A stretch of 54,677 bases of DNA from Flavimaricola sp. Its GTDB lineage: Bacteria > Pseudomonadota > Alphaproteobacteria > Rhodobacterales > Rhodobacteraceae. The notes beneath the pieces are model-generated. The model ran no database searches and was not told the DNA's origin. It saw only the letters and a program-made list of their open reading frames with translations. The DNA is taken from assembly GCA_029255105.1 (NCBI GenBank), contig JAQWWH010000096.1, positions 1 through 54,677 on the forward strand, read 5' to 3'. The position numbers were made by a program, and so were the translations under genes. Positions 34,909-41,918 of the stretch are shown piece by piece (the first letter of the stretch is position 1; each line of letters opens with the position of its first letter).

Positions 34909-36516
34909 ATGTTTGTCCGCCCTGCTGCGCGTGCGTTGGCGGTGGCCCTTTCCCTCGTTTTTGTCGCGCCTACGGCGCATGCTCAGATGAGCCTTTCGGT
35001 GACGGGCCTTCGCCAGGCGGTTGCAGAGGCCGCAGCCCGCGATGAGGATCTTGCCGCCTTCTACCGGGAACGTTCGTTCGAAGGGATCTGGACCGGCAGC
35101 AGCCAGATTGCCCAGGCACGGCGAAACGCCCTTTTGTCCGCGTTGAGCCAGGCAGAATCCCATGGCATCCCCGCCAGCCGATATGACGTCGAGGGACTGG
35201 TCCAGGCGCTTTATGCGGCCGACAATGCGGCCGAGCAGGGCCGTATGGATGTGGAACTAAGCCGCCTTTTGCTGCGTTACGCGCGCGATGTGAACACCGG
35301 GCTGTTGAACCCCGGTGAGGTTGTGTCGCTGATCAAGCGCGAAGTGCCCTTGATCGACAGGCGCGCCCTGCTGGAAGGGTTCATGACGGCAGCCTCGCCA
35401 TCTGGCTTTCTGCGCCAATTGGCCCCTCAGGCGCCCGAATACACCCGCCTGATGCGCAACTACCATGAAATGCAGTCCATGATCCCGATGGGCGGCTGGG
35501 GGCCTGCGGTCTCTGGTGGTCGGCTCGAGCCCGGCGATAGCGGTCCCCGCGTGGTCGAACTGCGCAACCGTCTCATGGCAATGGGCTATCTTGGCCGCTC
35601 AGTGACCGTCACCTATGACGACGCTATCCGGGGCGCGGTTGAGCGGTTTCAAAGCACGCATGGCATGACCGTTGACGGTGTCGCGGGCGAAGCGACGCTG
35701 CGCGAGATCAATGTGCCTTTGGAAACCCGCATGCAGTCGGTTCTGGTCGCGATGGAGCGCGAGCGCTGGATGAACATCCCACGCGGCGACCGTCATATCT
35801 GGGTTAACCTGACAGATTTCCACGCCAATATCGTCGATTTCGACCGGGTTACATTCTCGACCCGCTCGGTCATCGGGGCCGTTGGCTCGGATCGTCAGTC
35901 GCCTGAGTTTTCGGATGTGATGACCCATATGGTCGTCAACCCAAGCTGGCATGTCCCACGCTCGATCATCGTGAACGAATACCTGCCATCGTTGCGCAGC
36001 AATCCGGGTGCCGCGGGGCATTTGCAGATCATTGACCGACAGGGCAGGGTGATCAGCCGTGATGGCGTGGACTTCAGCCAGTTTTCGGCGTCGAGCTTTC
36101 CCTTCTCCATGCGCCAGCCGCCGGGGGCCCGGAACGCGCTTGGGCAGGTCAAGTTCATGTTCCCCAATCCGTACAACATCTATCTGCACGACACCCCGGC
36201 ACAGGATCTGTTCGGCCGCGAAGTTCGGGCGTTCAGCCACGGCTGTATCCGTCTGGATGACCCGTTTGACTTTGCCTATGCACTTCTGGCCCGCCAGACC
36301 AGCGACCCGGTCGGCTATTTCCAGCAGATTCTGAATAGCCGCAACGAAACCCGCGTCGATCTGGAAACCCCGGTTCCGGTGCATCTGGTGTACCGCACCG
36401 CATTTACCTCGGTCACGGGTGAGTTGCAGTTCCGTTCCGACATCTATGGCCGGGATGCGCTGATCTGGGATGCCCTGTCGCGCGAAGGGGTGGTGGTCGG
36501 CGGCTTTCAGGGATAG
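34909..36516 (+). CDS. YcbB-like L,D-transpeptidase
   Basis: Periplasmic enzyme of 535 aa that forms 3-3 cross-links in peptidoglycan. From the ATG at 34909 the protein begins with a signal peptide (VRPAARALAVALSLVFVAPT, ending AHAQ). An N-terminal substrate-capping region follows, then a peptidoglycan-binding domain (GDSGPRVVELRNRLMAMGYL near residue 210). The YkuD catalytic domain ends with SHGCIRLDD, whose cysteine is the nucleophile. Starts further upstream, to 34825, would put 28 residues before the signal peptide. No strong ribosome site is seen. It is divergent from a DUF882 peptidase and followed by lpxD. Confidence 0.9.
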   Translation: MFVRPAARALAVALSLVFVAPTAHAQMSLSVTGLRQAVAEAAARDEDLAAFYRERSFEGIWTGSSQIAQARRNALLSALSQAESHGIPASRYDVEGLVQALYAADNAAEQGRMDVELSRLLLRYARDVNTGLLNPGEVVSLIKREVPLIDRRALLEGFMTAASPSGFLRQLAPQAPEYTRLMRNYHEMQSMIPMGGWGPAVSGGRLEPGDSGPRVVELRNRLMAMGYLGRSVTVTYDDAIRGAVERFQSTHGMTVDGVAGEATLREINVPLETRMQSVLVAMERERWMNIPRGDRHIWVNLTDFHANIVDFDRVTFSTRSVIGAVGSDRQSPEFSDVMTHMVVNPSWHVPRSIIVNEYLPSLRSNPGAAGHLQIIDRQGRVISRDGVDFSQFSASSFPFSMRQPPGARNALGQVKFMFPNPYNIYLHDTPAQDLFGREVRAFSHGCIRLDDPFDFAYALLARQTSDPVGYFQQILNSRNETRVDLETPVPVHLVYRTAFTSVTGELQFRSDIYGRDALIWDALSREGVVVGGFQG

Positions 36517-36548
36517 GTCTGTTCGCCAAACACTGGCGGGAGACATCC

Positions 36549-37643
36549 ATGGGGTTCCGTATCGCTGAGATTGCGTCCCAGCTTGGCGCCGAGGCGGCGG
36601 GCGATCTGGATATCGTCGTATCAGGCGCAGCCGAGCCGCAAAGCGCCGGTCCCGGCCAAATCGCCATCGCCCTGTCACCGGCCTATGCCCAAAGCCTTTC
36701 TGGCGGCCAGGCCGTTGCTGCGATCCTTTGGCCCGGTGCCGACTGGCAGTCGATGGGGCTGCGGGCCGCGATCTTTGCGCCACGGGGTCGTCTTGCCCTG
36801 GCGCGCTTGACCCGGCTTCTCGATCCCGGCCCCCTCTTGGACCCTGGAATCCATCCCACTGCATTGATTGACGGTGCAGAGATTGCCGAGAATGTGTCGA
36901 TCGGGGCCTACAGCATCATCGGCGCCGGGGCCCGCATTGGATCGGGCTGCAAGATAGCGGCACATGTGACAGTGGCACCGGGGGTCGAGATCGGGCCCGA
37001 TGCCCTGATCCTGCCCGGCGTGCGGATCGGACCCAGGGTCCGGATCGGGGCGCGTGCGATTCTGCAACCCAACGTGGCGATCGGGGGGGATGGGTTCTCT
37101 TTCGTCACCGAAACGCCCGCTCATGTCGAAGTCGCCCGCACCACCCTTGGCAAGGGCTCTCTGCCAGTGGTCGATGATCCCACATGGCACCGTATCCATT
37201 CGCTGGGTGGTGTCGACATCGGTGATGACGTTGAGATTGGCGCGGGCAGCACCGTTGACGCCGGCACCATCCGGGCCACCCGGATCGGGTCAGGAACCAA
37301 GATCGATAACCTCGTGCAGGTCGGCCACAATGTCGTCGTCGGACGGGACTGCCTGTTGTGCGCTCAGGCCGGTGTAGCAGGATCGGCGCGGATCGGGGAT
37401 CGTGTCGTCATCGGGGGGAAGGCCGGAGTGGCCGACAATGTCACTGTTGGGAACGATGTTGTTCTGAGTGGGGCCAGCGTGGTGTTGTCCAATGTTCCCA
37501 ATGGCCGCGTCATGATGGGCTATCCCGCCGTCCGAATGGACAACCATGTGGAAAGCTACAAGGCGCTGCGCCGATTGCCCCGTATCCTGCGCGACCTTGC
37601 GGCGCGGCAAAAACCGGTTTCCAACCCGGATCAGAGCGACTAA
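36549..37643 (+). CDS. lpxD: UDP-3-O-(3-hydroxyacyl)glucosamine N-acyltransferase LpxD
   Basis: Lipid A biosynthesis enzyme of 364 aa acting in the cytoplasm. An N-terminal uridine-binding domain (about residues 1-95) precedes a left-handed beta-helix made of hexapeptide repeats (many IGxxxx turns). The catalytic histidine is in VQVGHNVVVG near residue 260. The C-terminus is a short helical segment. GGGAGA precedes the ATG. The rest of the usual lpxD-fabZ-lpxA cluster is absent; instead an acyl carrier protein and a ketoacyl synthase follow on the same strand. Confidence 0.95.
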   Translation: MGFRIAEIASQLGAEAAGDLDIVVSGAAEPQSAGPGQIAIALSPAYAQSLSGGQAVAAILWPGADWQSMGLRAAIFAPRGRLALARLTRLLDPGPLLDPGIHPTALIDGAEIAENVSIGAYSIIGAGARIGSGCKIAAHVTVAPGVEIGPDALILPGVRIGPRVRIGARAILQPNVAIGGDGFSFVTETPAHVEVARTTLGKGSLPVVDDPTWHRIHSLGGVDIGDDVEIGAGSTVDAGTIRATRIGSGTKIDNLVQVGHNVVVGRDCLLCAQAGVAGSARIGDRVVIGGKAGVADNVTVGNDVVLSGASVVLSNVPNGRVMMGYPAVRMDNHVESYKALRRLPRILRDLAARQKPVSNPDQSD

Positions 37644-37702
37644 ATCAGCGCTAGCCCGCGGTCGGGCTGCAGACAGACCGGAAGAGTGCAAAGGCGTATC
37701 GG

Positions 37703-37960
37703 ATGGACATCAAAGACAGGGTCATCAAGATCATCGCGGAGCAGGCGGTGCTTGAGCCGTCGGACGTAAAGATGGAGCACAGCCTGGCTGATCTGGGCAT
37801 CGATAGCCTTGGCTTGGTGGAAAGCATCTTTTCGATCGAAGAGGCCTTTGACATCTCGGTTCCCTTCAACGCCAATGGGCCGTCGGAAGGGGACTTTGAC
37901 ATCTCCTCGGTGGCAAGCATTGTCGCGGCTGTCGAAAAGCTCTTGAAAGACCAGGCGTGA
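37703..37960 (+). CDS. Acyl carrier protein (specialised, second copy type)
   Basis: Acidic 85-aa carrier protein. The phosphopantetheine site is the serine of LGIDSLGLVE near residue 37, within the usual four-helix pattern. A loop rich in Gly/Ser (NGPSEGDFD, about residues 58-66) is longer than in the housekeeping AcpP. It is coupled by a GTGA overlap to a ketoacyl synthase and follows lpxD, so it probably serves a special acyl chain, perhaps for lipid A, in the manner of rhizobial AcpXL (inference). Confidence 0.9.
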   Translation: MDIKDRVIKIIAEQAVLEPSDVKMEHSLADLGIDSLGLVESIFSIEEAFDISVPFNANGPSEGDFDISSVASIVAAVEKLLKDQA

Positions 37961-39192
37961 CGGCAACGATCCTGACCGGGGCCCCGCGTCGCGTCGCGAT
38001 CACCGGCTCTGGCACAATCAACCCTCTTGGCAGCGATGTCGCCAGCACTCTGGCCTCGATGCGCGAGGGGCGCTGCGGCATCGGACCCTTGGACATTCGG
38101 GATGTGGACAGGCTGTCCATCCAGATCGGCGGGCAGATCCACGGCTATGATGAGGCGGCGCACTTTGACCGCCAGCAACTGGCGCTTTATGACCGGTTCA
38201 CCCAATATGCCATGCTCTCGGCGCGGCAGGCCATGGCCCAGTCCGGCTTGGTCATAGACGAGGCATTGGCCCTGAAATCAGGTGTGATCCTTGGGACCGC
38301 CGGTGGCGGGATCGGAACCTCGGACGAGAATTACCGCGCTGTTTACGAAGAGGGGAAGAACCGCGTTCATCCCTTTGTCGTGCCAAAACTGATGAACAAT
38401 GCTGCAGCCAGCCATTTGAGCATGGCCTTCAACCTGCAAGGCCCGTCCTTCAGCGTGGCCACCGCCTGCGCGTCCTCAAACCATGCTATGGGCCTTGCCT
38501 TTCAGATGATCCGGTCGGGCATGACACAAGTCATGTTGACCGGTGGGTCCGAGGCGATGTTGTGCTTTGGCGGGATCAAGGCCTGGGAGGGCCTACGGGT
38601 GATGTCCCGCGACGCCTGCCGCCCGTTCAGCGCCAACCGCAACGGTATGGTGCAGGGTGAGGGGGCGGCAGTCTTTGTGTTCGAGGACTACGAACACGCA
38701 AAGGCCCGGGGCGCAGAGATCCTGGCAGAGGTTGTCGGCTTTGCCATGACCTCGGATGCCGCGGACATCGTCATGCCGTCGGTGCAGGGGGCGCAGCGGG
38801 CCATATCGGGCGCTTTGGCCGATGCCGGGCTGGCGCCTGAGGACGTGGGCTACATCAACGCCCACGGCACCGGAACCGCCGCCAATGACAAGTCCGAGTC
38901 CGCAGCAGTGGCGCAGACGTTTGGGACGCATGCAGAACATCTGATGATCTCATCGACGAAGTCGATGCATGGCCACTTGATCGGCGGAACCGGTGCGGTT
39001 GAACTGCTTGCCTGCATTATGGCGCTGCGCGACGGCGTCATAGCCCCGACGATCGGGTATGAGGCCGCGGACCCCGACTGCCCCCTTGATGTCGTACCCA
39101 ATGTGGCGCGCGAAGTGAAGGTGACCGCGGTGCTGTCGAATGCCTTTGCCTTTGGCGGCATGAATGCCGTCATCGCTCTGCGGTCGGTCTAG
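37957..39192 (+). CDS. Beta-ketoacyl-ACP synthase (KAS II/FabF type)
   Basis: Condensing enzyme of 411 aa that extends acyl chains on an acyl carrier protein. The catalytic cysteine is in VATACASSNHAMG near residue 171. The two histidines are in YINAHGTGTAANDKSE near residue 305 and STKSMHGHLIGGTGA near residue 335. The start is a GTG that overlaps the ACP stop (GTGA), so the two proteins are made together. It is probably not the housekeeping FabF, which is normally with fabD/fabG/acpP. An 11-bp hairpin terminator follows. Confidence 0.92.
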   Translation: MTATILTGAPRRVAITGSGTINPLGSDVASTLASMREGRCGIGPLDIRDVDRLSIQIGGQIHGYDEAAHFDRQQLALYDRFTQYAMLSARQAMAQSGLVIDEALALKSGVILGTAGGGIGTSDENYRAVYEEGKNRVHPFVVPKLMNNAAASHLSMAFNLQGPSFSVATACASSNHAMGLAFQMIRSGMTQVMLTGGSEAMLCFGGIKAWEGLRVMSRDACRPFSANRNGMVQGEGAAVFVFEDYEHAKARGAEILAEVVGFAMTSDAADIVMPSVQGAQRAISGALADAGLAPEDVGYINAHGTGTAANDKSESAAVAQTFGTHAEHLMISSTKSMHGHLIGGTGAVELLACIMALRDGVIAPTIGYEAADPDCPLDVVPNVAREVKVTAVLSNAFAFGGMNAVIALRSV

Positions 39193-39208
39193 CGGCGCAC
39201 AATATGAA

Positions 39209-39234
39209 AACGCCGCCTCGTCTGAGGCGGCGTT
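39209..39234. terminator. Bidirectional terminator between the ketoacyl synthase and ialB-like genes
   Basis: AACGCCGCCTC-GTCT-GAGGCGGCGTT, an 11-bp perfect stem with AATTTG after it on the plus strand and TTCATATTG on the minus strand. It lies midway between the two convergent stop codons. Confidence 0.8.
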
Positions 39235-39261
39235 AATTTGTTCCGACAGTAAGATCAGGAT

Positions 39262-39864
39262 CTAGTTGGCCGTGGCAGTCGCTGCATCAAAGCCGGCAGT
39301 AAACCCGATCAAGGACATGGTCAGGTTGATCTGTTGATCGGGCACAGCGGCAGGCACGATGGTCAACACGCCGCTTGCACCGCGCTTGAGCAAGGCGACC
39401 TGCTCGTCGGTCAGACCAAAGCGGGCAACGCAGCCCGCGCGGTTGCAGAAGTTGAAGGCATAGCGACGGGCCTCGCCGCCATCGATGCTCAACGTCAGTT
39501 GTTCGGTCAACAGGGTTTCAAGCGGGACAACGACCACGACACCGGCCACGGCGGGTCCTCCATCAGCCAACGGGACAATGCTGATTTCGGCAACCGGGTT
39601 CTCGCTCGGGTCAAGCAGCAGCTGATACATCTGGCAGGGGTCTTCCCCGACCTCGGCCACCAGGCAGCGCAGGGCCCAGTCGCCAAAGACTTCGCGCACA
39701 TAAGGCTCGCCCGGGCGGGGCGCGGTGTCGTCGACGGGGGTGCCAAGATCAAACTCTTGCGACGAAGGGGCCGCCGGTTCGGGCGTGGCGGTGTCTTGCG
39801 CGATCAAAGGCGAGGCAACCGCGACAAGGGCCGCTGCGACAAATAGCTTGAGCGAATTCAACAT
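39262..39864 (-). CDS. Invasion-associated locus B (IalB) family protein
   Basis: Exported protein of 200 aa. Residues 1-22 form a signal peptide (MLNSLKLFVAAALVAVASPL). The conserved core has FGDWALRCLV near residue 60 and paired cysteines (CLVAEVGEDPC and CNRAGC), which probably form disulfides in the periplasm, followed by a hydrophobic strand region. The family is widespread in alphaproteobacteria and is named after a Bartonella invasion locus, but its function in free-living species is unknown. Confidence 0.88.
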   Translation of the reverse strand: MLNSLKLFVAAALVAVASPLIAQDTATPEPAAPSSQEFDLGTPVDDTAPRPGEPYVREVFGDWALRCLVAEVGEDPCQMYQLLLDPSENPVAEISIVPLADGGPAVAGVVVVVPLETLLTEQLTLSIDGGEARRYAFNFCNRAGCVARFGLTDEQVALLKRGASGVLTIVPAAVPDQQINLTMSLIGFTAGFDAATATAN

Positions 39865-39982
39865 GGTTTGGCGTCCTGATTGGCAGTGATGAGCGGGTCT
39901 TTACCATGTGGCCCACCCAGTGTCAGTGGGTTTAAACGCCCCTGCGGTAAAGTTCCGCCGAAGCAGGGACAAGTCAAAATTG

Positions 39983-40047
39983 AAAAAGGAGCCGCATAAC
40001 GGCTCCCCTTCCTTTTTTTCTCCCTGTCGGACTTGGCCGACTTATCG
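39983..40047 (-). ncRNA. Candidate small RNA 2 (possible sponge), about 65 nt
   Basis: On the minus strand TTGACG (40081-40076) and TAGCCT (40058-40053) are spaced by 17 bp, giving a start near 40047. The RNA would have a 5' hairpin GTCGG-CCAAGT-CCGAC (40041-40026) and a purine-rich linker. It ends in a terminator GGAGCCG-TTATG-CGGCTCC followed by TTTTT (ending at 39983). Its segment around CCAAGTCCGACAGGGAG is complementary, with one mismatch and one bulge, to about 18 nt of the neighbouring candidate RNA. No known family was recognised. Confidence 0.5.
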
Positions 40048-40125
40048 ATCGCAGGCTAAGCAAAGCGCCCCACTGCGTCAACAGGGTTATCCACACAAAC
40101 ACACGGAAGTAGAGGAAAAGCCCCG

Positions 40126-40200
40126 AAAAAAACCGCGCCCTAAGGCGCGGCAAGTCTGACAGGGAGGGAGTCTTGCCCCATGAGCCACAGCGATGTGGCC
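40126..40200 (-). ncRNA. Candidate small RNA 1 with CCCUCCC loop
   Basis: On the minus strand GGCAAG...CTTGCC (40177-40149) closes a hairpin whose loop carries CTCCCTCCCTG. It is followed by the terminator stem CCGCGCC-TTAG-GGCGCGG and seven T residues (to 40126). A further hairpin GCCACA-TCGC-TGTGGC (40199-40184) lies on the 5' side. The hairpin-plus-terminator plan and an anti-Shine-Dalgarno-like CCTCCC loop recall the CcsR (cuckoo) RNAs of Rhodobacter, but the motif is not identical. No clear promoter was found, so the 5' end is a guess. Confidence 0.45.
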
Positions 40201-40241
40201 CCAGGGGCATCTTTGAAGCTGGCACAGATTTCTTAAGATTG

Positions 40242-40256
40242 TATGGTCTGACCATA
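40242..40256. promoter_or_regulatory. GntR/FadR-type palindrome upstream of the DUF853 ATPase gene
   Basis: TATGGTCTGACCATA, a perfect 15-bp palindrome with one central base. TGGTC-n-GACCA is the core recognised by FadR-subfamily GntR regulators such as PdhR, LldR and GlcC. It lies 40 bp before the start of the downstream gene and next to a weak promoter (TTGAAG 40213-40218, TAAGAT 40234-40239, 15-bp spacer). No GntR gene is in the window. Confidence 0.55.
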
Positions 40257-40296
40257 TGTTGTGCGACGGGTCCGTCGCAGGGACAAGGGGACCCAA

Positions 40297-41877
40297 ATGG
40301 GTGATGATATCTTCCTTGGTGGCGGTGGCGACGGCTATGCAGAGGCGCAGCGACTGTTACTAAGCCATACCAACCGCCACGGGCTGATTGCCGGGGCAAC
40401 CGGGACCGGCAAGACGGTGACCCTGCAGATCCTTGCAGAGGGGCTGTCGGCGGCGGGGGTTCCAGTGTTTCTGTCGGATGTGAAGGGGGACCTGTCCGGT
40501 TTGGCCAAATCGGGCAGCGCGGACTTCAAACTCCACGAGCCCTTCATGAAGCGGGCGGCGACCATCGGGCTAGATCTCCAATATGCCGCCACCCCGGTCA
40601 CTTTCTGGGATCTTCTGGGCGAGCAGGGCCATCCGGTCCGGGCGACGGTCGCTGAAATGGGGCCGCTTCTGTTGTCACGGCTTCTTGACTTGACGGACGT
40701 ACAGGAAGGGGTGTTGAACGTTGCCTTCCGGGTGGCCGATGAAGACGGGCTGCCGCTTCTCGACCTCGAAGATCTGCAAGCGCTGCTGGTCTGGTGCGGC
40801 CAGAACGCCAAGGACCTGTCCCTGCGCTATGGCAATGTCGCGACAGCCTCTGTCGGGGCGATCCAGCGGCAGCTTTTGGTGCTGGAAAATCAGGGCGGGG
40901 CATCCTTGTTTGGGGAACCTGCTCTGGACCTGCACGACATGATGCGGCTGGATGCCGATGGCCGGGGCATGGTCAACATCCTGGCGGCGGACAAGCTGAT
41001 GAACGCCCCCCGGCTATACGCCACGTTCCTTCTGTGGCTGCTGTCAGAGCTGTTTGAGGAACTGCCCGAGGTGGGGAACCCGGACAAACCCAAGCTCGTC
41101 TTCTTCTTTGACGAGGCGCATCTGCTGTTTGACGATGCCCCCAAGGCGCTGATCGAAAAGGTCGAACAGGTCGCCCGCCTGATCCGGTCCAAGGGGGTGG
41201 GGGTGTTTTTCATCACCCAGAACCCCGGCGATGTGCCCGACACCGTTCTGGGCCAGCTTGGCAACCGGGTGCAGCATGCCTTGCGCGCCTTTACGGCCAA
41301 GGACCGCAAGGACCTTGAAAAGGCAGCCGAGACCTATCGCGACAACCCGCGCTTTGACACTGCCGACGCCATCCGTGATGTCGGGACGGGCGAGGCGGTC
41401 ACGTCGCTTCTGGATGCCAAGGGCGTGCCGGGCGTGGTAGAGCGGACGTTGATCCGGCCGCCATCCTCGCAACTGGGACCGATCACCGGGGCCGAACGGG
41501 CCGCGTTGATGGCCCTGTCAGGCATGGCGGGCAAGTACGACACCCGGCTTGACCGGGATTCGGCGTCTGAAATGCTGGCCCGACGGGCGGCCGCCGCTGC
41601 GGCGGAGGTGGAGGCGCAAGAGGCGCAGGCAGCCACCGCCGAGGCTGAAGAGCGCGAATTTCGCAATGCCCGGCGATACGACGGCGGGCGCAGCCCGTCC
41701 TCGCGCGGGTCCGGCGAGCCCACATCCAGGACGAGGCCCACGACCTCGTCCCGCTCGACCGGCAAGACCGAAAGCTTTGGCGACGCCATCAGCTCTGTCG
41801 TCATCAAGGAGCTGAAGGGAACAACCGGCCGACGCATCGTGCGCGGCATACTGGGTGGCATCTTCAAGGCCCGCTAA
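40297..41877 (+). CDS. HerA-like / DUF853 family ATPase (YjgR-like)
   Basis: Cytoplasmic P-loop protein of 526 aa in the HerA/FtsK-like group. Walker A is [10 protein letters not shown] near residue 33, Walker B is [12 protein letters not shown] near residue 270, and a [12 protein letters not shown] segment follows as in DUF853 proteins. The last 100 residues are low in complexity (Ala/Glu-rich helix, then Ser/Thr/Arg). The start at 40297 is set by AAGGGG upstream; an earlier in-frame start at 40261 has none. The family is common in proteobacteria and is poorly characterised. There is no NurA partner here, so a HerA-NurA role in DNA ends or defence is not supported. Confidence 0.9.
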   Translation: MGDDIFLGGGGDGYAEAQRLLLSHTNRHGLIAGATGTGKTVTLQILAEGLSAAGVPVFLSDVKGDLSGLAKSGSADFKLHEPFMKRAATIGLDLQYAATPVTFWDLLGEQGHPVRATVAEMGPLLLSRLLDLTDVQEGVLNVAFRVADEDGLPLLDLEDLQALLVWCGQNAKDLSLRYGNVATASVGAIQRQLLVLENQGGASLFGEPALDLHDMMRLDADGRGMVNILAADKLMNAPRLYATFLLWLLSELFEELPEVGNPDKPKLVFFFDEAHLLFDDAPKALIEKVEQVARLIRSKGVGVFFITQNPGDVPDTVLGQLGNRVQHALRAFTAKDRKDLEKAAETYRDNPRFDTADAIRDVGTGEAVTSLLDAKGVPGVVERTLIRPPSSQLGPITGAERAALMALSGMAGKYDTRLDRDSASEMLARRAAAAAAEVEAQEAQAATAEAEEREFRNARRYDGGRSPSSRGSGEPTSRTRPTTSSRSTGKTESFGDAISSVVIKELKGTTGRRIVRGILGGIFKAR

Positions 41878-41889
41878 GGGGTCGTTAAG

Positions 41890-41915
41890 GTAAGGTGGGT
41901 CATGACCCACCTTAC
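41890..41915. terminator. 26-bp perfect palindrome between convergent genes
   Basis: Two 13-bp arms without a spacer; the left arm reads GTAAGGTGGGTCA. In RNA it gives a 10-bp stem with a TCATGA loop. It lies 13 bp after the DUF853 stop and just before the convergent CorC stop, so a bidirectional terminator is the simplest reading, although no T run is present on either side. Confidence 0.6.
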
Positions 41916-41918
41916 GGG

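Larger units (their letters stand above)
39865..40296. other. 432-bp non-coding interval with candidate small RNAs and regulatory palindromes
   Basis: No credible gene. It contains, from left to right: a minus-strand hairpin with T run (39983-40006), an inverted-repeat arm (40020-40035), a minus-strand promoter-like pair (40053-40081), a DnaA-box-like TTATCCACA (40087-40095), a second minus-strand hairpin with T run (40126-40150), the matching repeat arm (40151-40166), a third hairpin (GCCACA-GCGA-TGTGGC, 40184-40199) and a GntR-type palindrome (40242-40256). An open frame that crosses it on the minus strand has no ribosome site and cuts through these structures. Confidence 0.7.

Noticed and set aside
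40087..40095. Replication origin at the DnaA box
   Set aside because: Only one box was seen, with no cluster, no AT-rich unwinding region and no dnaA, hemE or parAB genes.
40020..40166. 6S RNA formed by the two inverted-repeat arms
   Set aside because: The arms would close a 147-nt RNA of about the right size, but strong terminators with T runs interrupt it on the minus strand, none ends it on the plus strand, and the usual neighbours of ssrS are absent.
39974..40399. Minus-strand open frame across the non-coding interval
   Set aside because: It crosses two terminator-like hairpins, overlaps the ATPase gene and lacks a ribosome site.
40297..41877. HerA-type defence system
   Set aside because: The ATPase belongs to the DUF853/YjgR group and has no NurA, SIR2, DUF4297 or other defence partner next to it.
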